From positions 1-6,956 of the forward strand of contig RKSK01000068.1 in assembly GCA_007570915.1 (NCBI GenBank): a DNA stretch of 6,956 bases. Reading direction: 5' to 3'. Origin of the DNA: Cenarchaeum sp. GTDB taxonomy: Archaea > Thermoproteota > Nitrososphaeria > Nitrososphaerales > Nitrosopumilaceae. Position 1 is the stretch's first letter, and every line of letters starts with the position of its first letter. Of the stretch, positions 1-5,121 are shown piece by piece. The position numbers were made by a program, and so were the translations under genes. The notes below the pieces were generated by a model. It did not search any database. It was given only the letters and a program-made list of their open reading frames with translations, and was not told where the DNA came from.

Positions 1-1
1 C

Positions 2-259
2 CATGCGATCGCCACGGGGCACGGCCTGGGCACGGTGGGGCGCACGTGGCGCGGCGTCCGGCCCGGCCCGCTCGCCGCGCTGCTCGACATTGACCTGTGC
101 GCAGTCGAGCTTGACGGCAAGGACCAGGGCAGGGTGTTTCCCACGGACGCCGACGAGCGCGAGTTCCTGGAAAAGGTCAGGGGCAAGAGCCACGCCGAGC
201 TGGGCCGCATGGCGCGAGACGCCGTGATACCAGAGCGCGAGCGGCTGTACAGCGAGTAA
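2..259 (+). CDS. 3' part of a hypothetical gene (paralog of the gene at 2354-2716)
   Basis: The frame is open from the window edge to a TAA at 257-259, giving 85 residues; the start lies upstream of the window. I do not recognise a known family. The fragment aligns along its whole length with residues 31-115 or so of the protein at 2354-2716, with about 48 of some 81 positions identical by hand count and one single-residue gap. Shared blocks are AIATGHGL near the left edge, IDLxAVELDG in the middle and GKSHAxLGRMARxAVIPERER at the end. No catalytic signature, signal peptide or membrane segment is visible. An in-frame ATG at 35 lies inside the conserved region, so it is unlikely to be the true start. 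The reading frame is well supported by conservation with the paralog; the function is unknown. Confidence 0.75.
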   Translation, partial: HAIATGHGLGTVGRTWRGVRPGPLAALLDIDLCAVELDGKDQGRVFPTDADEREFLEKVRGKSHAELGRMARDAVIPERERLYSE

Positions 260-269
260 AAATGCCCGT

Positions 270-280
270 GGGGGGGGGGG
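270..280 (+). repeat. Homopolymer tract of 11 G
   Basis: Eleven consecutive G residues lie 11 bases after the stop of the first gene. Tracts this long slip readily during replication and sequencing, so the exact count may vary between cells or be an assembly error. It is outside any gene I trust, so a phase-variation role is not supported. Confidence 0.9.
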
Positions 281-380
281 AGCGCCTGGCGAAATGGACG
301 CCTCTGTGCACCGCGCGAAATCGAGCAGGATTCCAGGCTGGCAGTCCATGCCCACGCCTGTGCGGGGCCTGACGGTGCAG

Positions 381-393
381 CGGGATTTATTTA
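381..393 (+). promoter_or_regulatory. Archaeal promoter: TATA-like box with purine-rich BRE
   Basis: ATTTATTTA at 385-393 is an AT-only block in GC-rich surroundings, preceded by CGGG, a plausible TFB recognition element. Archaeal transcription normally starts about 25-27 bases after the box centre, here near 414-417. That is just before the ATG at 419 and past the ATG at 401, so the box supports 419 as start of a leaderless or nearly leaderless mRNA. Confidence 0.6.
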
Positions 394-418
394 CGCCCAT
401 ATGGCCGCCCCGCGCGTA

Positions 419-1021
419 ATGGACAAAGGTGTGCGCGTGTCCGCAATGCTCTATGGGGGTCACTCGCTGGGCCAAAAAGGCGTCAAGGGCGCCTGTGGCT
501 CCATAGAGCGGGCGCTTCTGGACGGAACTACAGAGTATGCCGTGCAGTCCCTAGTTCCTGGCAGCACGTTCACTAGGCATGGCGGCAGGGGCGGCTCTGG
601 GCTTGTGGCAGTCAGGCTTGACGGGTCGTCCTTTGAGGTTGCCTGGGACATCGAGTCGTCTTTTGATGCCCCGTCCACCACGCTAGGTGCCGTGGGCAGG
701 TGCCTGGGGGACACCGACAGAGTCCATGTAAAGGTCAACGCCATACTTGCCGACGTTGCCATGGATCCGCCTAGAATAGAGAACGGCGCACTGCCCGCAA
801 AGTTCGGATCCGTCATGTTCGAGCTGGAGCCGCCCATGGCATCAGGGGCGGACGCGGACGAAAACGCTATTGCGTTCTCCGGCATAACCGCTAGAGTCGA
901 GGGCGCCATGATAAAGCTGGCAATCTTTGGGGAGGGCAAATCTAAAATGTCGGACGTTCCCGGAGTCCTAGATCGCGCCATGGGCGTGCTATCGGGCTAT
1001 TGCGAGGCGCTCGCCAAGTGA
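419..1021 (+). CDS. Hypothetical protein, 200 aa, first gene of an overlapping cassette
   Basis: I do not recognise this family. The protein has no signal peptide and no membrane helix, so it is probably cytosolic. Its alternating hydrophobic pattern (residues 61-79, 101-116, 131-138, 151-170) suggests mostly beta structure. A Gly-rich stretch (residues 13-28) and GGRGGSG at about 55-61 are the only low-complexity parts. I chose ATG 419 because the TATA-like box at 385-393 would place the transcript start near 416; starting at ATG 401 would add six residues and put the transcript start inside the gene. Neither ATG has a Shine-Dalgarno sequence, as expected for a leaderless message. The TGA stop overlaps the next gene's GTG by four bases. 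Codon use is less GC-biased than in the genes right of 3530 (12 of codons 31-60, counted from ATG 401, end in A or T). Confidence 0.75.
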   Translation: MDKGVRVSAMLYGGHSLGQKGVKGACGSIERALLDGTTEYAVQSLVPGSTFTRHGGRGGSGLVAVRLDGSSFEVAWDIESSFDAPSTTLGAVGRCLGDTDRVHVKVNAILADVAMDPPRIENGALPAKFGSVMFELEPPMASGADADENAIAFSGITARVEGAMIKLAIFGEGKSKMSDVPGVLDRAMGVLSGYCEALAK

Positions 1022-1872
1022 GCGCAACACTAACGGATCCACAAAAGGCGCGCAAGGCACTGCGCAGGATCCGCCCCGTGCTAGAGAACCCACAAAAGGC
1101 GCACGAGGCGCTATCTGCGCTCCGCCAGAAATCAGAGTCGACGGTGCGTTCCGCTGTGGCAGGACATGCCAGGTTGCCAGTGCTCACAGACAGCCGCCTT
1201 GGCAGGACAGAAGGCGCCGCAGCCCGCCGGGCGATTGCGCGCGCAGACGGCACGGCCTCGCTTGTCAATGGGATAGGCCTGCTTGTCCGCCTCTCGAGGC
1301 TGCTGCACACGCTGACAATCCCGCACACCAACCTTGCGCTCTTTGTGGGGTTTTTGCGGTATTGTGATGTGCTGCCAAAAGAGCAAGAGCACTCGCTAAG
1401 GGAGGTGGAGACGCTCCACAAGTGTGCGTTTATCGCAAGGGCGTTTGGGCTGGACCTGGGATACGAGTGGCACCTGCACGAGTATGGGGCGTTTTCGTCG
1501 TTTCTTGCCGCAGACCACGCCGAGCTCGTGGACGGCAAGATGCAGGTGGACTTTGGCGAGATTGTGGAACTGCAGGCGGTACCCGGCTACCTGGAGCTTG
1601 TCGAAGAGATGCAAGACGACGCGCCCCGCCTGACCGTGGACTTTGAGGCAGACAGGTTTATCTCGCTTGTGCGTGGCCGAGACAGGGCATGGCTGTCCGT
1701 CGCAAGCTCCATCATCCACGAAAGGGGGTCGTGCCCGGACGACATGCTGCCTGCCTATGTGGCCCGCATAAACGCCGACTGTGACGAGAAGATGGCCAGG
1801 CGCGTGATGGTCGACATAGAGTCAAGCAGGCCGCCCGCATGGGAGGCGCCAGCCACGGGGGACCAGGCGTGA
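1018..1872 (+). CDS. 284-aa protein with weak YwgA-like signature
   Basis: I chose the GTG at 1018, which overlaps the upstream stop as GTGA; a GAGG at 1004-1007 is a fair ribosome site, and the earlier TTG at 1000 would overlap further without gain. The N-terminus holds two copies of a 13-residue helical unit (residues 7-19 and 24-36, pattern xPQKAxxALxxxR). The middle is helical. Residues 133-170 read LHKCxFIARAFGLDLGY, then HLHEYGAFSSFLAxDxAEL; this spacing of a Lys/hydrophobic helix, an aromatic, a YG-x-FS turn and an Asp resembles YwgA and related DUF4065-type proteins seen near toxin-antitoxin and defence genes. That resemblance is by eye and weak. No membrane segment is seen, so it is probably cytosolic. 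The TGA stop again overlaps the next GTG by four bases, implying translational coupling. The function is unknown. Confidence 0.8.
   Translation: MSATLTDPQKARKALRRIRPVLENPQKAHEALSALRQKSESTVRSAVAGHARLPVLTDSRLGRTEGAAARRAIARADGTASLVNGIGLLVRLSRLLHTLTIPHTNLALFVGFLRYCDVLPKEQEHSLREVETLHKCAFIARAFGLDLGYEWHLHEYGAFSSFLAADHAELVDGKMQVDFGEIVELQAVPGYLELVEEMQDDAPRLTVDFEADRFISLVRGRDRAWLSVASSIIHERGSCPDDMLPAYVARINADCDEKMARRVMVDIESSRPPAWEAPATGDQA
1036..1125 (+). repeat. Two-copy in-frame repeat, 51-base period
   Basis: Two 39-base units (1036-1074 and 1087-1125) encode related 13-residue peptides. They share an exact 13-base core, CCACAAAAGGCGC, at 1039-1051 and 1090-1102, exactly 51 bases (17 codons) apart. This is a local in-frame duplication at the start of the 284-aa protein. 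Confidence 0.75.
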
Positions 1873-2341
1873 CGCTTGAGGCGTTAGTCGACGCGCTTGA
1901 GGCGATCGAGCCGTACGGGTCCATAATAGCCATGCCGGCTCGATCTCTGGAACCATTGCCCTGATAAGGTCGGCTGCCCTCTTCAAAAAGACGCGCGAGT
2001 TTAGGGCACACATGGAGACAGAGAGGCCGCGCAACACGGTGTCCCTTGCGGGCATACTGCGCGCACGCCGCGACACGATTGCCCATGCGCTTTTGGTGCC
2101 CGACTCGGAGGCGTACTTTCGCTCGCTGGCGGCGATCTCGCTCGCGCTGCAGACCTCGCTGTTTCAGTACGAGGGGCACATTGCGCATAATGCCAGGTTC
2201 TTGGTGCCCATCCTGCTGAGGGAACTCCTTGACGCGTCAACTGTCGGGCACCTCCACTCGATCAAGATGCTGAGCGCGGTGTCTAGCCAAGTTGGCATAT
2301 TGCTCGACAGCATAAGGTCCCCGCCGGAGGACCCGCGATAG
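1869..2341 (+). CDS. Hypothetical helical protein, frame apparently broken near 1930
   Basis: The GTG at 1869 overlaps the previous stop as GTGA and has GGGGGA (1857-1862) six bases upstream, so translation very likely starts here. This frame gives a plausible peptide (TLEALVDALEAIEPYGSIIA) but meets a TGA at 1962. From about 1931 a second frame, shifted by -1, reads HAGSISGTIALIRSAALFKK and runs on through ATG 2012 to a TAG at 2339-2341. It has no ATG, GTG or TTG between its upstream stop at 1898 and 2012. The simplest reading is one lost base around 1928-1936; joined, the product would be about 157 residues, alpha-helical, soluble and of no family I recognise. If there is no frameshift, the gene is the 109-aa frame 2012-2341. 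Type and exact extent are therefore uncertain, but the 3' frame is convincing. Confidence 0.55.
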
Positions 2342-2353
2342 GGCGGGCGCGGC

Positions 2354-2716
2354 TTGCGCAGGCCCGTCGCGCTCCTCGGCAGGCATGGCGTGATCGACGG
2401 CGACATGCACAGGGCGACACGAAACTTTGTCGCAAAGCAGTGCTTTGCGATAGCCACGGGCCACGGCCTCGACCAGATGGACTATGTCTACCGCGACAGC
2501 GAGTCCGGCCCCCGGGCTTCCCTTATGACGATAGACCTGCACGCCGTCGAGCTGGACGGCGACGGGCCGACGGGCGGCCTGTTTCCGGACGGCCCCTCGG
2601 AGCGGGCGTTCCCGGGGGCGGTTGCAGGAAAGAGCCACGCCGACCTGGGGCGCATGGCGCGAGCCGCCGTGATCCCGGAGCGCGAGCGCATGATCCTGCC
2701 ACGGGGCGGCATATAG
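2354..2716 (+). CDS. Hypothetical protein, 120 aa, paralog of the gene at the left edge
   Basis: The function is unknown. The protein shares the AIATGHGL, IDLxAVELDG and GKSHAxLGRMARxAVIPERER blocks with the truncated gene at 2-259, so the frame is secure from about 2440. The start is not: TTG 2354 gives 120 residues, while GTG 2390 and ATG 2405 are possible and none has a strong ribosome site. It lies in the same frame as the preceding gene, just 12 bases after its TAG. The first 30 residues (LLGRHGVIDGDMHRATRNFV and flanks) precede the region that can be compared. The tail after the last shared block differs (ILPRGGI here, LYSE in the other copy). It is soluble, with no signal or membrane segment. 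Unlike the cassette before it, its codons are strongly GC-ending. Confidence 0.7.
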   Translation: MRRPVALLGRHGVIDGDMHRATRNFVAKQCFAIATGHGLDQMDYVYRDSESGPRASLMTIDLHAVELDGDGPTGGLFPDGPSERAFPGAVAGKSHADLGRMARAAVIPERERMILPRGGI

Positions 2717-2822
2717 GGCCGCCAGGCGGGCCCGGCGAACGGGCAACCGGCGCGCCGCCCTTGCCCCGCGGCTCTCCCGATGCACAGCTCCCTGCGCGCC
2801 TTTGCCAGAGGGTCTGGGGCAT

Positions 2823-2832
2823 TTTGGCCAAA
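2823..2832. repeat. Perfect 10-base palindrome
   Basis: TTTGGCCAAA reads the same on both strands and lies 72 bases before the membrane-protein start. Partly overlapping it, GGCC-AAA-GGCC (2826-2836) could form a short hairpin. It could be an operator, but ten bases may also be chance. Confidence 0.5.
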
Positions 2833-2868
2833 GGCCGCCAACCAGGCACACAGTTTGTGGGACTTGTC

Positions 2869-2883
2869 CGCCGGGTCCCGGCG
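2869..2883. repeat. Perfect 15-base inverted repeat upstream of the membrane-protein gene
   Basis: CGCCGGG-T-CCCGGCG is a perfect 7+1+7 inverted repeat ending 21 bases before ATG 2905, with TTTTT at 2895-2899 after it. It might be an operator over the core promoter or a terminator hairpin for the upstream genes. The T-run is 11 bases from the stem, which is far for a terminator. Confidence 0.5.
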
Positions 2884-2904
2884 CGCACGACCACTTTTTA
2901 GGTA

Positions 2905-3516
2905 ATGTCGTTGGGGGGCGCCCGAACGGGGCAAGCGAAAGCACATGATCCAGATCGAGACTTGCTGGTTGCGATCCTGGCGGCCATTGCCATAATTGGG
3001 ATTGCCGCCGCGGCAGCGGTGCGAATGGGAATAGTGCATGACATTGGAACCGCCGGGGCGCTTTTTTCCATCCTTGCCCTCCCGATTACGGTGCTAATAT
3101 CTGCAATCGCGCGGCGCATCTCCAAAAGGGTGCGCAAGGCAAGGGAGCTCGCCATGCGCAGGGAAGACAGCCGTGACATAGACTACATGATCTCCGCGCT
3201 CAACCTGTGTAGGTCGCTTGTGCTAGGGTCAATGGAACGTGGCTCAACATTGGGCTATACAATGTCGGCAATGCATCACGTCGCAGACCACATTGGGACG
3301 ATCAAAACCAGGCATGGCCATCTTTTCACAGACCAGGGCAAGGCAACCGCAGAAGAGGTGCGCTCCCCGGCCCCAAGCTCGACAACAGGCCAGGCATGCG
3401 CACCTGCAGATCTTGCATCCATTCTCGACAATCTTGATTGCCTCCGTGGAGAGATTCTAGACGTTGACGATGACGCGCCAAGGGAACGCCGCCTGCGGCA
3501 CGCCAGCGCGCAATAG
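2905..3516 (+). CDS. Two-helix membrane protein, 203 aa, function unknown
   Basis: The protein starts with a charged 18-residue stretch, then two hydrophobic segments (about residues 20-39, rich in Ala/Ile, and 48-69) joined by a short loop. A strongly basic stretch follows (about 70-88, RRISKRVRKARELAMRRE), so by the positive-inside rule both ends are probably cytosolic and the protein is a membrane hairpin. The remaining 115 residues are a soluble tail: helical to about 140, then a Ser/Thr/Pro-rich linker (150-165) and a Leu/Asp-rich helix (168-190). I recognise no family. ATG 2905 is chosen as the first start after the spacer; there is no clear ribosome site. Its TAG lies 13 bases from the stop of the convergent methyltransferase gene. 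A/T-ending codons are common (12 of the first 30). Confidence 0.75.
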   Translation: MSLGGARTGQAKAHDPDRDLLVAILAAIAIIGIAAAAAVRMGIVHDIGTAGALFSILALPITVLISAIARRISKRVRKARELAMRREDSRDIDYMISALNLCRSLVLGSMERGSTLGYTMSAMHHVADHIGTIKTRHGHLFTDQGKATAEEVRSPAPSSTTGQACAPADLASILDNLDCLRGEILDVDDDAPRERRLRHASAQ

Positions 3517-3529
3517 CACGCCTGCGAGC

Positions 3530-4126
3530 CTACCCGCCCGTGTGGCCCAGGCAGACGACGTACATCTCGCTGCTCGTCTTGCGGCTGGCCCTGGGCTTTG
3601 TCGAGCGCGTGCGCGCAAACATCTTTTTCACGTACGAGCAAAACTCCGCCGAGTACTCGCCGTCAAACACCTTGAAGACGGCGTTGCCGCCCCTGGCCAG
3701 CACGCGCGCCATGACGCGCGCGGCGTCATAGTTTAGCGACACCTGCCTGGCGTGGTCCACGGACCAGTTGCCGCTGACCTGCGGCGAGAGGTCGCACACG
3801 ACGGCGTCGACCCTCTTGCCAAAGTACGCGAGGACCTCGCCTGCGGCGCCGTCGTCTGACACGTCGAGGCGCACCGTCCGCGCGCCGGGGACCTCGTCGG
3901 TGTGGGACGTGTCCATGCCCATCACCCTCCCGCGGCTGCCGGCGAGCTGCACGGCGACCTGCGTCCAGCCGCCGGGGCAGCAGCCCACGTCTAGCACGCC
4001 AAAGCCGGCCCCAATCACGCGGTACGCGCGGTTTAGCTCCTTTAGCTTGTACGCCGAGCGGCTGCGGTAGCCCTGCTCGCGCGCCATGCGCCTGTACGCG
4101 TCGCGCCTCGCCTCGTGCGGCCTCAT
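3530..4126 (-). CDS. rlmE: RrmJ/FtsJ-type ribosomal RNA 2'-O-methyltransferase
   Basis: This 198-aa protein belongs to the RrmJ/FtsJ family, which transfers a methyl group from S-adenosylmethionine to a ribose 2'-OH; in bacteria the target is U2552 in the A-loop of 23S rRNA. The SAM-binding motif is VLDVGCCPGGWTQ (residues 44-56), with D72 in the second motif. The catalytic tetrad is complete: K27 (RSAYKL), D112 (VCDLSP), K152 (FKVFDGE) and E187 (SSEMYVV). The spacings of 85, 40 and 35 residues match the E. coli K38-D124-K164-E199 arrangement almost exactly. Length is typical, with no TRAM domain added. ATG 4126 is chosen because it overlaps the upstream TGA as ATGA and leaves a normal family N-terminus; the frame extends upstream but there reads the TFE-beta gene out of frame. 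Archaeal members could act on rRNA or, like Trm7, on tRNA; rRNA is more likely. Confidence 0.95.
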   Translation of the reverse strand: MRPHEARRDAYRRMAREQGYRSRSAYKLKELNRAYRVIGAGFGVLDVGCCPGGWTQVAVQLAGSRGRVMGMDTSHTDEVPGARTVRLDVSDDGAAGEVLAYFGKRVDAVVCDLSPQVSGNWSVDHARQVSLNYDAARVMARVLARGGNAVFKVFDGEYSAEFCSYVKKMFARTRSTKPRASRKTSSEMYVVCLGHTGG

Positions 4127-4944
4127 GCCCGCCTGCGCCGCCTGGCCGACTCGGCGAGGACCCAGTCCCTGATGAGGTCGCACGTGTGCGGGCTGACCTC
4201 CCCGTCGGGCGTGCACTTTTGCTCGACGGGGCACGTCAGGCACGGCGCGTTGACTATGGACCGCGTGCTGATCGGCGTCCTCTTGAGTATGAGCCTGTAC
4301 GTCCACCTGCCCTCCTCGAGGACCTTTTCGCGCGTGATGAGGCCAAGCCACTCGAGCTTGAGGGCGAGCCTAAACCCGTCGCTGACCGTGAGCTTGAGGC
4401 GCCTCCAGACGTCGCCCTGCAGCGTGCCGCCGGACGGGCCGCCCGAGAGCATCTCGCAGACCCTGTTGATGAGCTGCTCCATGTTGGCCTTGCCCACCTG
4501 AAAGTTGGCAATCTCCTCGTCGGTTATCCCCTCCTCGAGGCTCTCCTCGTCGGTGATGTCAATCTCCTCCTCCTCGGCCCGCCTGCGCCGGCGCGCGGCG
4601 CGCGGCCTGCCGGGGCCCCGGCGCCCGCGCCCGCGCCCGGCGCCCCTCCTTGCGCCGCCGGGTTTTTTCCCCGCGCCCCCCCTTGCGGCGCCGCGCGCCG
4701 CGCCCTTGCCGGTGCCTGTCCCCTTTTTTGCGCCCCCGGCGCCCTTTTGCGCGCCGGCCTTTCTTGCGCCCTTTTGCGCAGCGGGGCCCCTTGCGCCGCC
4801 GGCCCCGCGCCGCGCGTCCTGCGTCACCTTGCGCGCGCCGGCCTCCTCTAGCACGCGGACCTTTTCGCGGAGGCTCTCGACCTCTCTGATCTTTTTCCTG
4901 ACCGCCGTGCCCCCGGCGGCGCCCGGCGCGGCGCCTGCGGCCAT
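4123..4944 (-). CDS. Transcription factor E beta subunit (TFE-beta/RPC34 family) with basic low-complexity tail
   Basis: TFE-beta pairs with TFE-alpha and RNA polymerase to help open promoters; it is the archaeal relative of eukaryotic RPC34/RPC39. Residues 150-222 form a winged-helix domain (NMEQLINRVCEML, then LKLTVSDGFRLALKLEWLGLI as the recognition region, then a WTYRLIL wing). The C-terminus carries C235, C238, C244 and C255 in PCLTCP-x4-C-x6-SPHTC-x5-W, closely matching the iron-sulfur site of human POLR3F. The N-terminus is unusual: a short coiled coil (15-35), then about 85 residues almost wholly Ala, Gly, Lys and Arg (40-123) with an AT-hook-like GRGRRGPGRPR at 103-113, then an acidic block (124-144). 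This resembles histone H1 tails. ATG 4944 is the first start after an in-frame TAG six bases upstream. The stop overlaps rlmE as ATGA. The family call is strong; the tail's role is inferred. Confidence 0.9.
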   Translation of the reverse strand: MAAGAAPGAAGGTAVRKKIREVESLREKVRVLEEAGARKVTQDARRGAGGARGPAAQKGARKAGAQKGAGGAKKGTGTGKGAARGAARGGAGKKPGGARRGAGRGRGRRGPGRPRAARRRRRAEEEEIDITDEESLEEGITDEEIANFQVGKANMEQLINRVCEMLSGGPSGGTLQGDVWRRLKLTVSDGFRLALKLEWLGLITREKVLEEGRWTYRLILKRTPISTRSIVNAPCLTCPVEQKCTPDGEVSPHTCDLIRDWVLAESARRRRRA

Positions 4945-4947
4945 GGC

Positions 4948-5094
4948 CTACGCGTCGCCCTCCGCGCGCCGCCCCGCGGCCACCTGCTTGGCGGTCCGGT
5001 GCCTCGTCTCGTCCAGGACGCGCTTTTTCTCGCGCAGCGCGGCGAGCTCCTCCCTTGCGCGCCTTAGGCGCTCCTCCTTGCCGTCATCGGCCAT
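4948..5094 (-). CDS. Small charged coiled-coil protein, 48 aa
   Basis: This short gene begins at ATG 5094, seven bases after GGGGGGAG, and ends in TAG 4950-4948, three bases before the TFE-beta start. The product is MADDGKEERLRRAREELAAL and a further 28 residues, nearly all helix-forming and highly charged, with leucines spaced for a coiled coil over residues 7-30. It contains LREKKRVLDE (20-29), almost the same as LREKVRVLEE in the N-terminal coiled coil of TFE-beta (25-34). The gene is in the same frame as TFE-beta, so only TAG-GCC separates the two coding regions. I recognise no family. The good ribosome site and the operon position argue for a real gene; a partner or regulator of TFE-beta is a guess. 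If the TAG is an error, this is the true N-terminus of TFE-beta. Confidence 0.65.
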   Translation of the reverse strand: MADDGKEERLRRAREELAALREKKRVLDETRHRTAKQVAAGRRAEGDA

Positions 5095-5101
5095 GCTATG
5101 G

Positions 5102-5109
5102 CTCCCCCC
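5102..5109 (-). promoter_or_regulatory. Ribosome binding site of the 48-aa gene
   Basis: On the - strand GGGGGGAG lies seven bases before ATG 5094, a good match and spacing for pairing with the 16S rRNA 3' end. It is the main support for calling the short frame downstream a gene and for choosing its start. Confidence 0.6.
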
Positions 5110-5121
5110 GTGCGCCGCGCG

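Larger units (their letters stand above)
260..400. other. Intergenic spacer with G-tract and promoter
   Basis: This 141-base gap separates the paralog fragment from the next + strand gene. It holds an 11-G run near its left end and a TATA-like box near its right end. A 36-codon ATG frame (262-372) runs through the G-tract but has no coding character. Confidence 0.6.
2717..2904. other. Intergenic spacer, 188 bases, with palindromes
   Basis: No gene is convincing here. The stretch holds two perfect palindromes (2823-2832 and 2869-2883) and a T5 run at 2895-2899 just before the next start. Frames are open on both strands, but that is expected at this GC content. No canonical TATA box lies at the expected distance from ATG 2905, and no tRNA-like fold was seen. 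Confidence 0.5.

Noticed and set aside
262..372. 36-codon ATG frame through the G-tract
   Set aside because: There is no ribosome site and the composition is unlike a protein; the frame also depends on the exact number of G.
1132..1719. Open frames on the - strand within the 284-aa gene
   Set aside because: They are antisense shadows of a gene with coupled start and stop and coherent helical content.
2440..2901. + strand 153-codon frame overlapping the paralog and the spacer
   Set aside because: It is Arg/Pro/Gly-rich and out of frame with the paralog, whose frame is supported by its match to the left-edge copy.
2488..3039. Open - strand frames across the 2717-2904 spacer
   Set aside because: Some peptides look protein-like, but the frames run antisense through the conserved paralog gene and the membrane-protein gene, and both strands are open because of high GC.
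4127..4351. N-terminal extension of the methyltransferase frame up to 4351
   Set aside because: This part overlaps TFE-beta's winged-helix and cysteine region in another frame and has no RrmJ similarity. The ATG at 4126 gives a normal-length enzyme with an ATGA overlap.
2339..4950. TAG recoding (pyrrolysine-like readthrough), suggested by two in-frame TAGs between adjacent genes
   Set aside because: TAG also ends rlmE, the membrane-protein gene and the 2354-2716 gene, so it acts as an ordinary stop here. No readthrough signal is evident.
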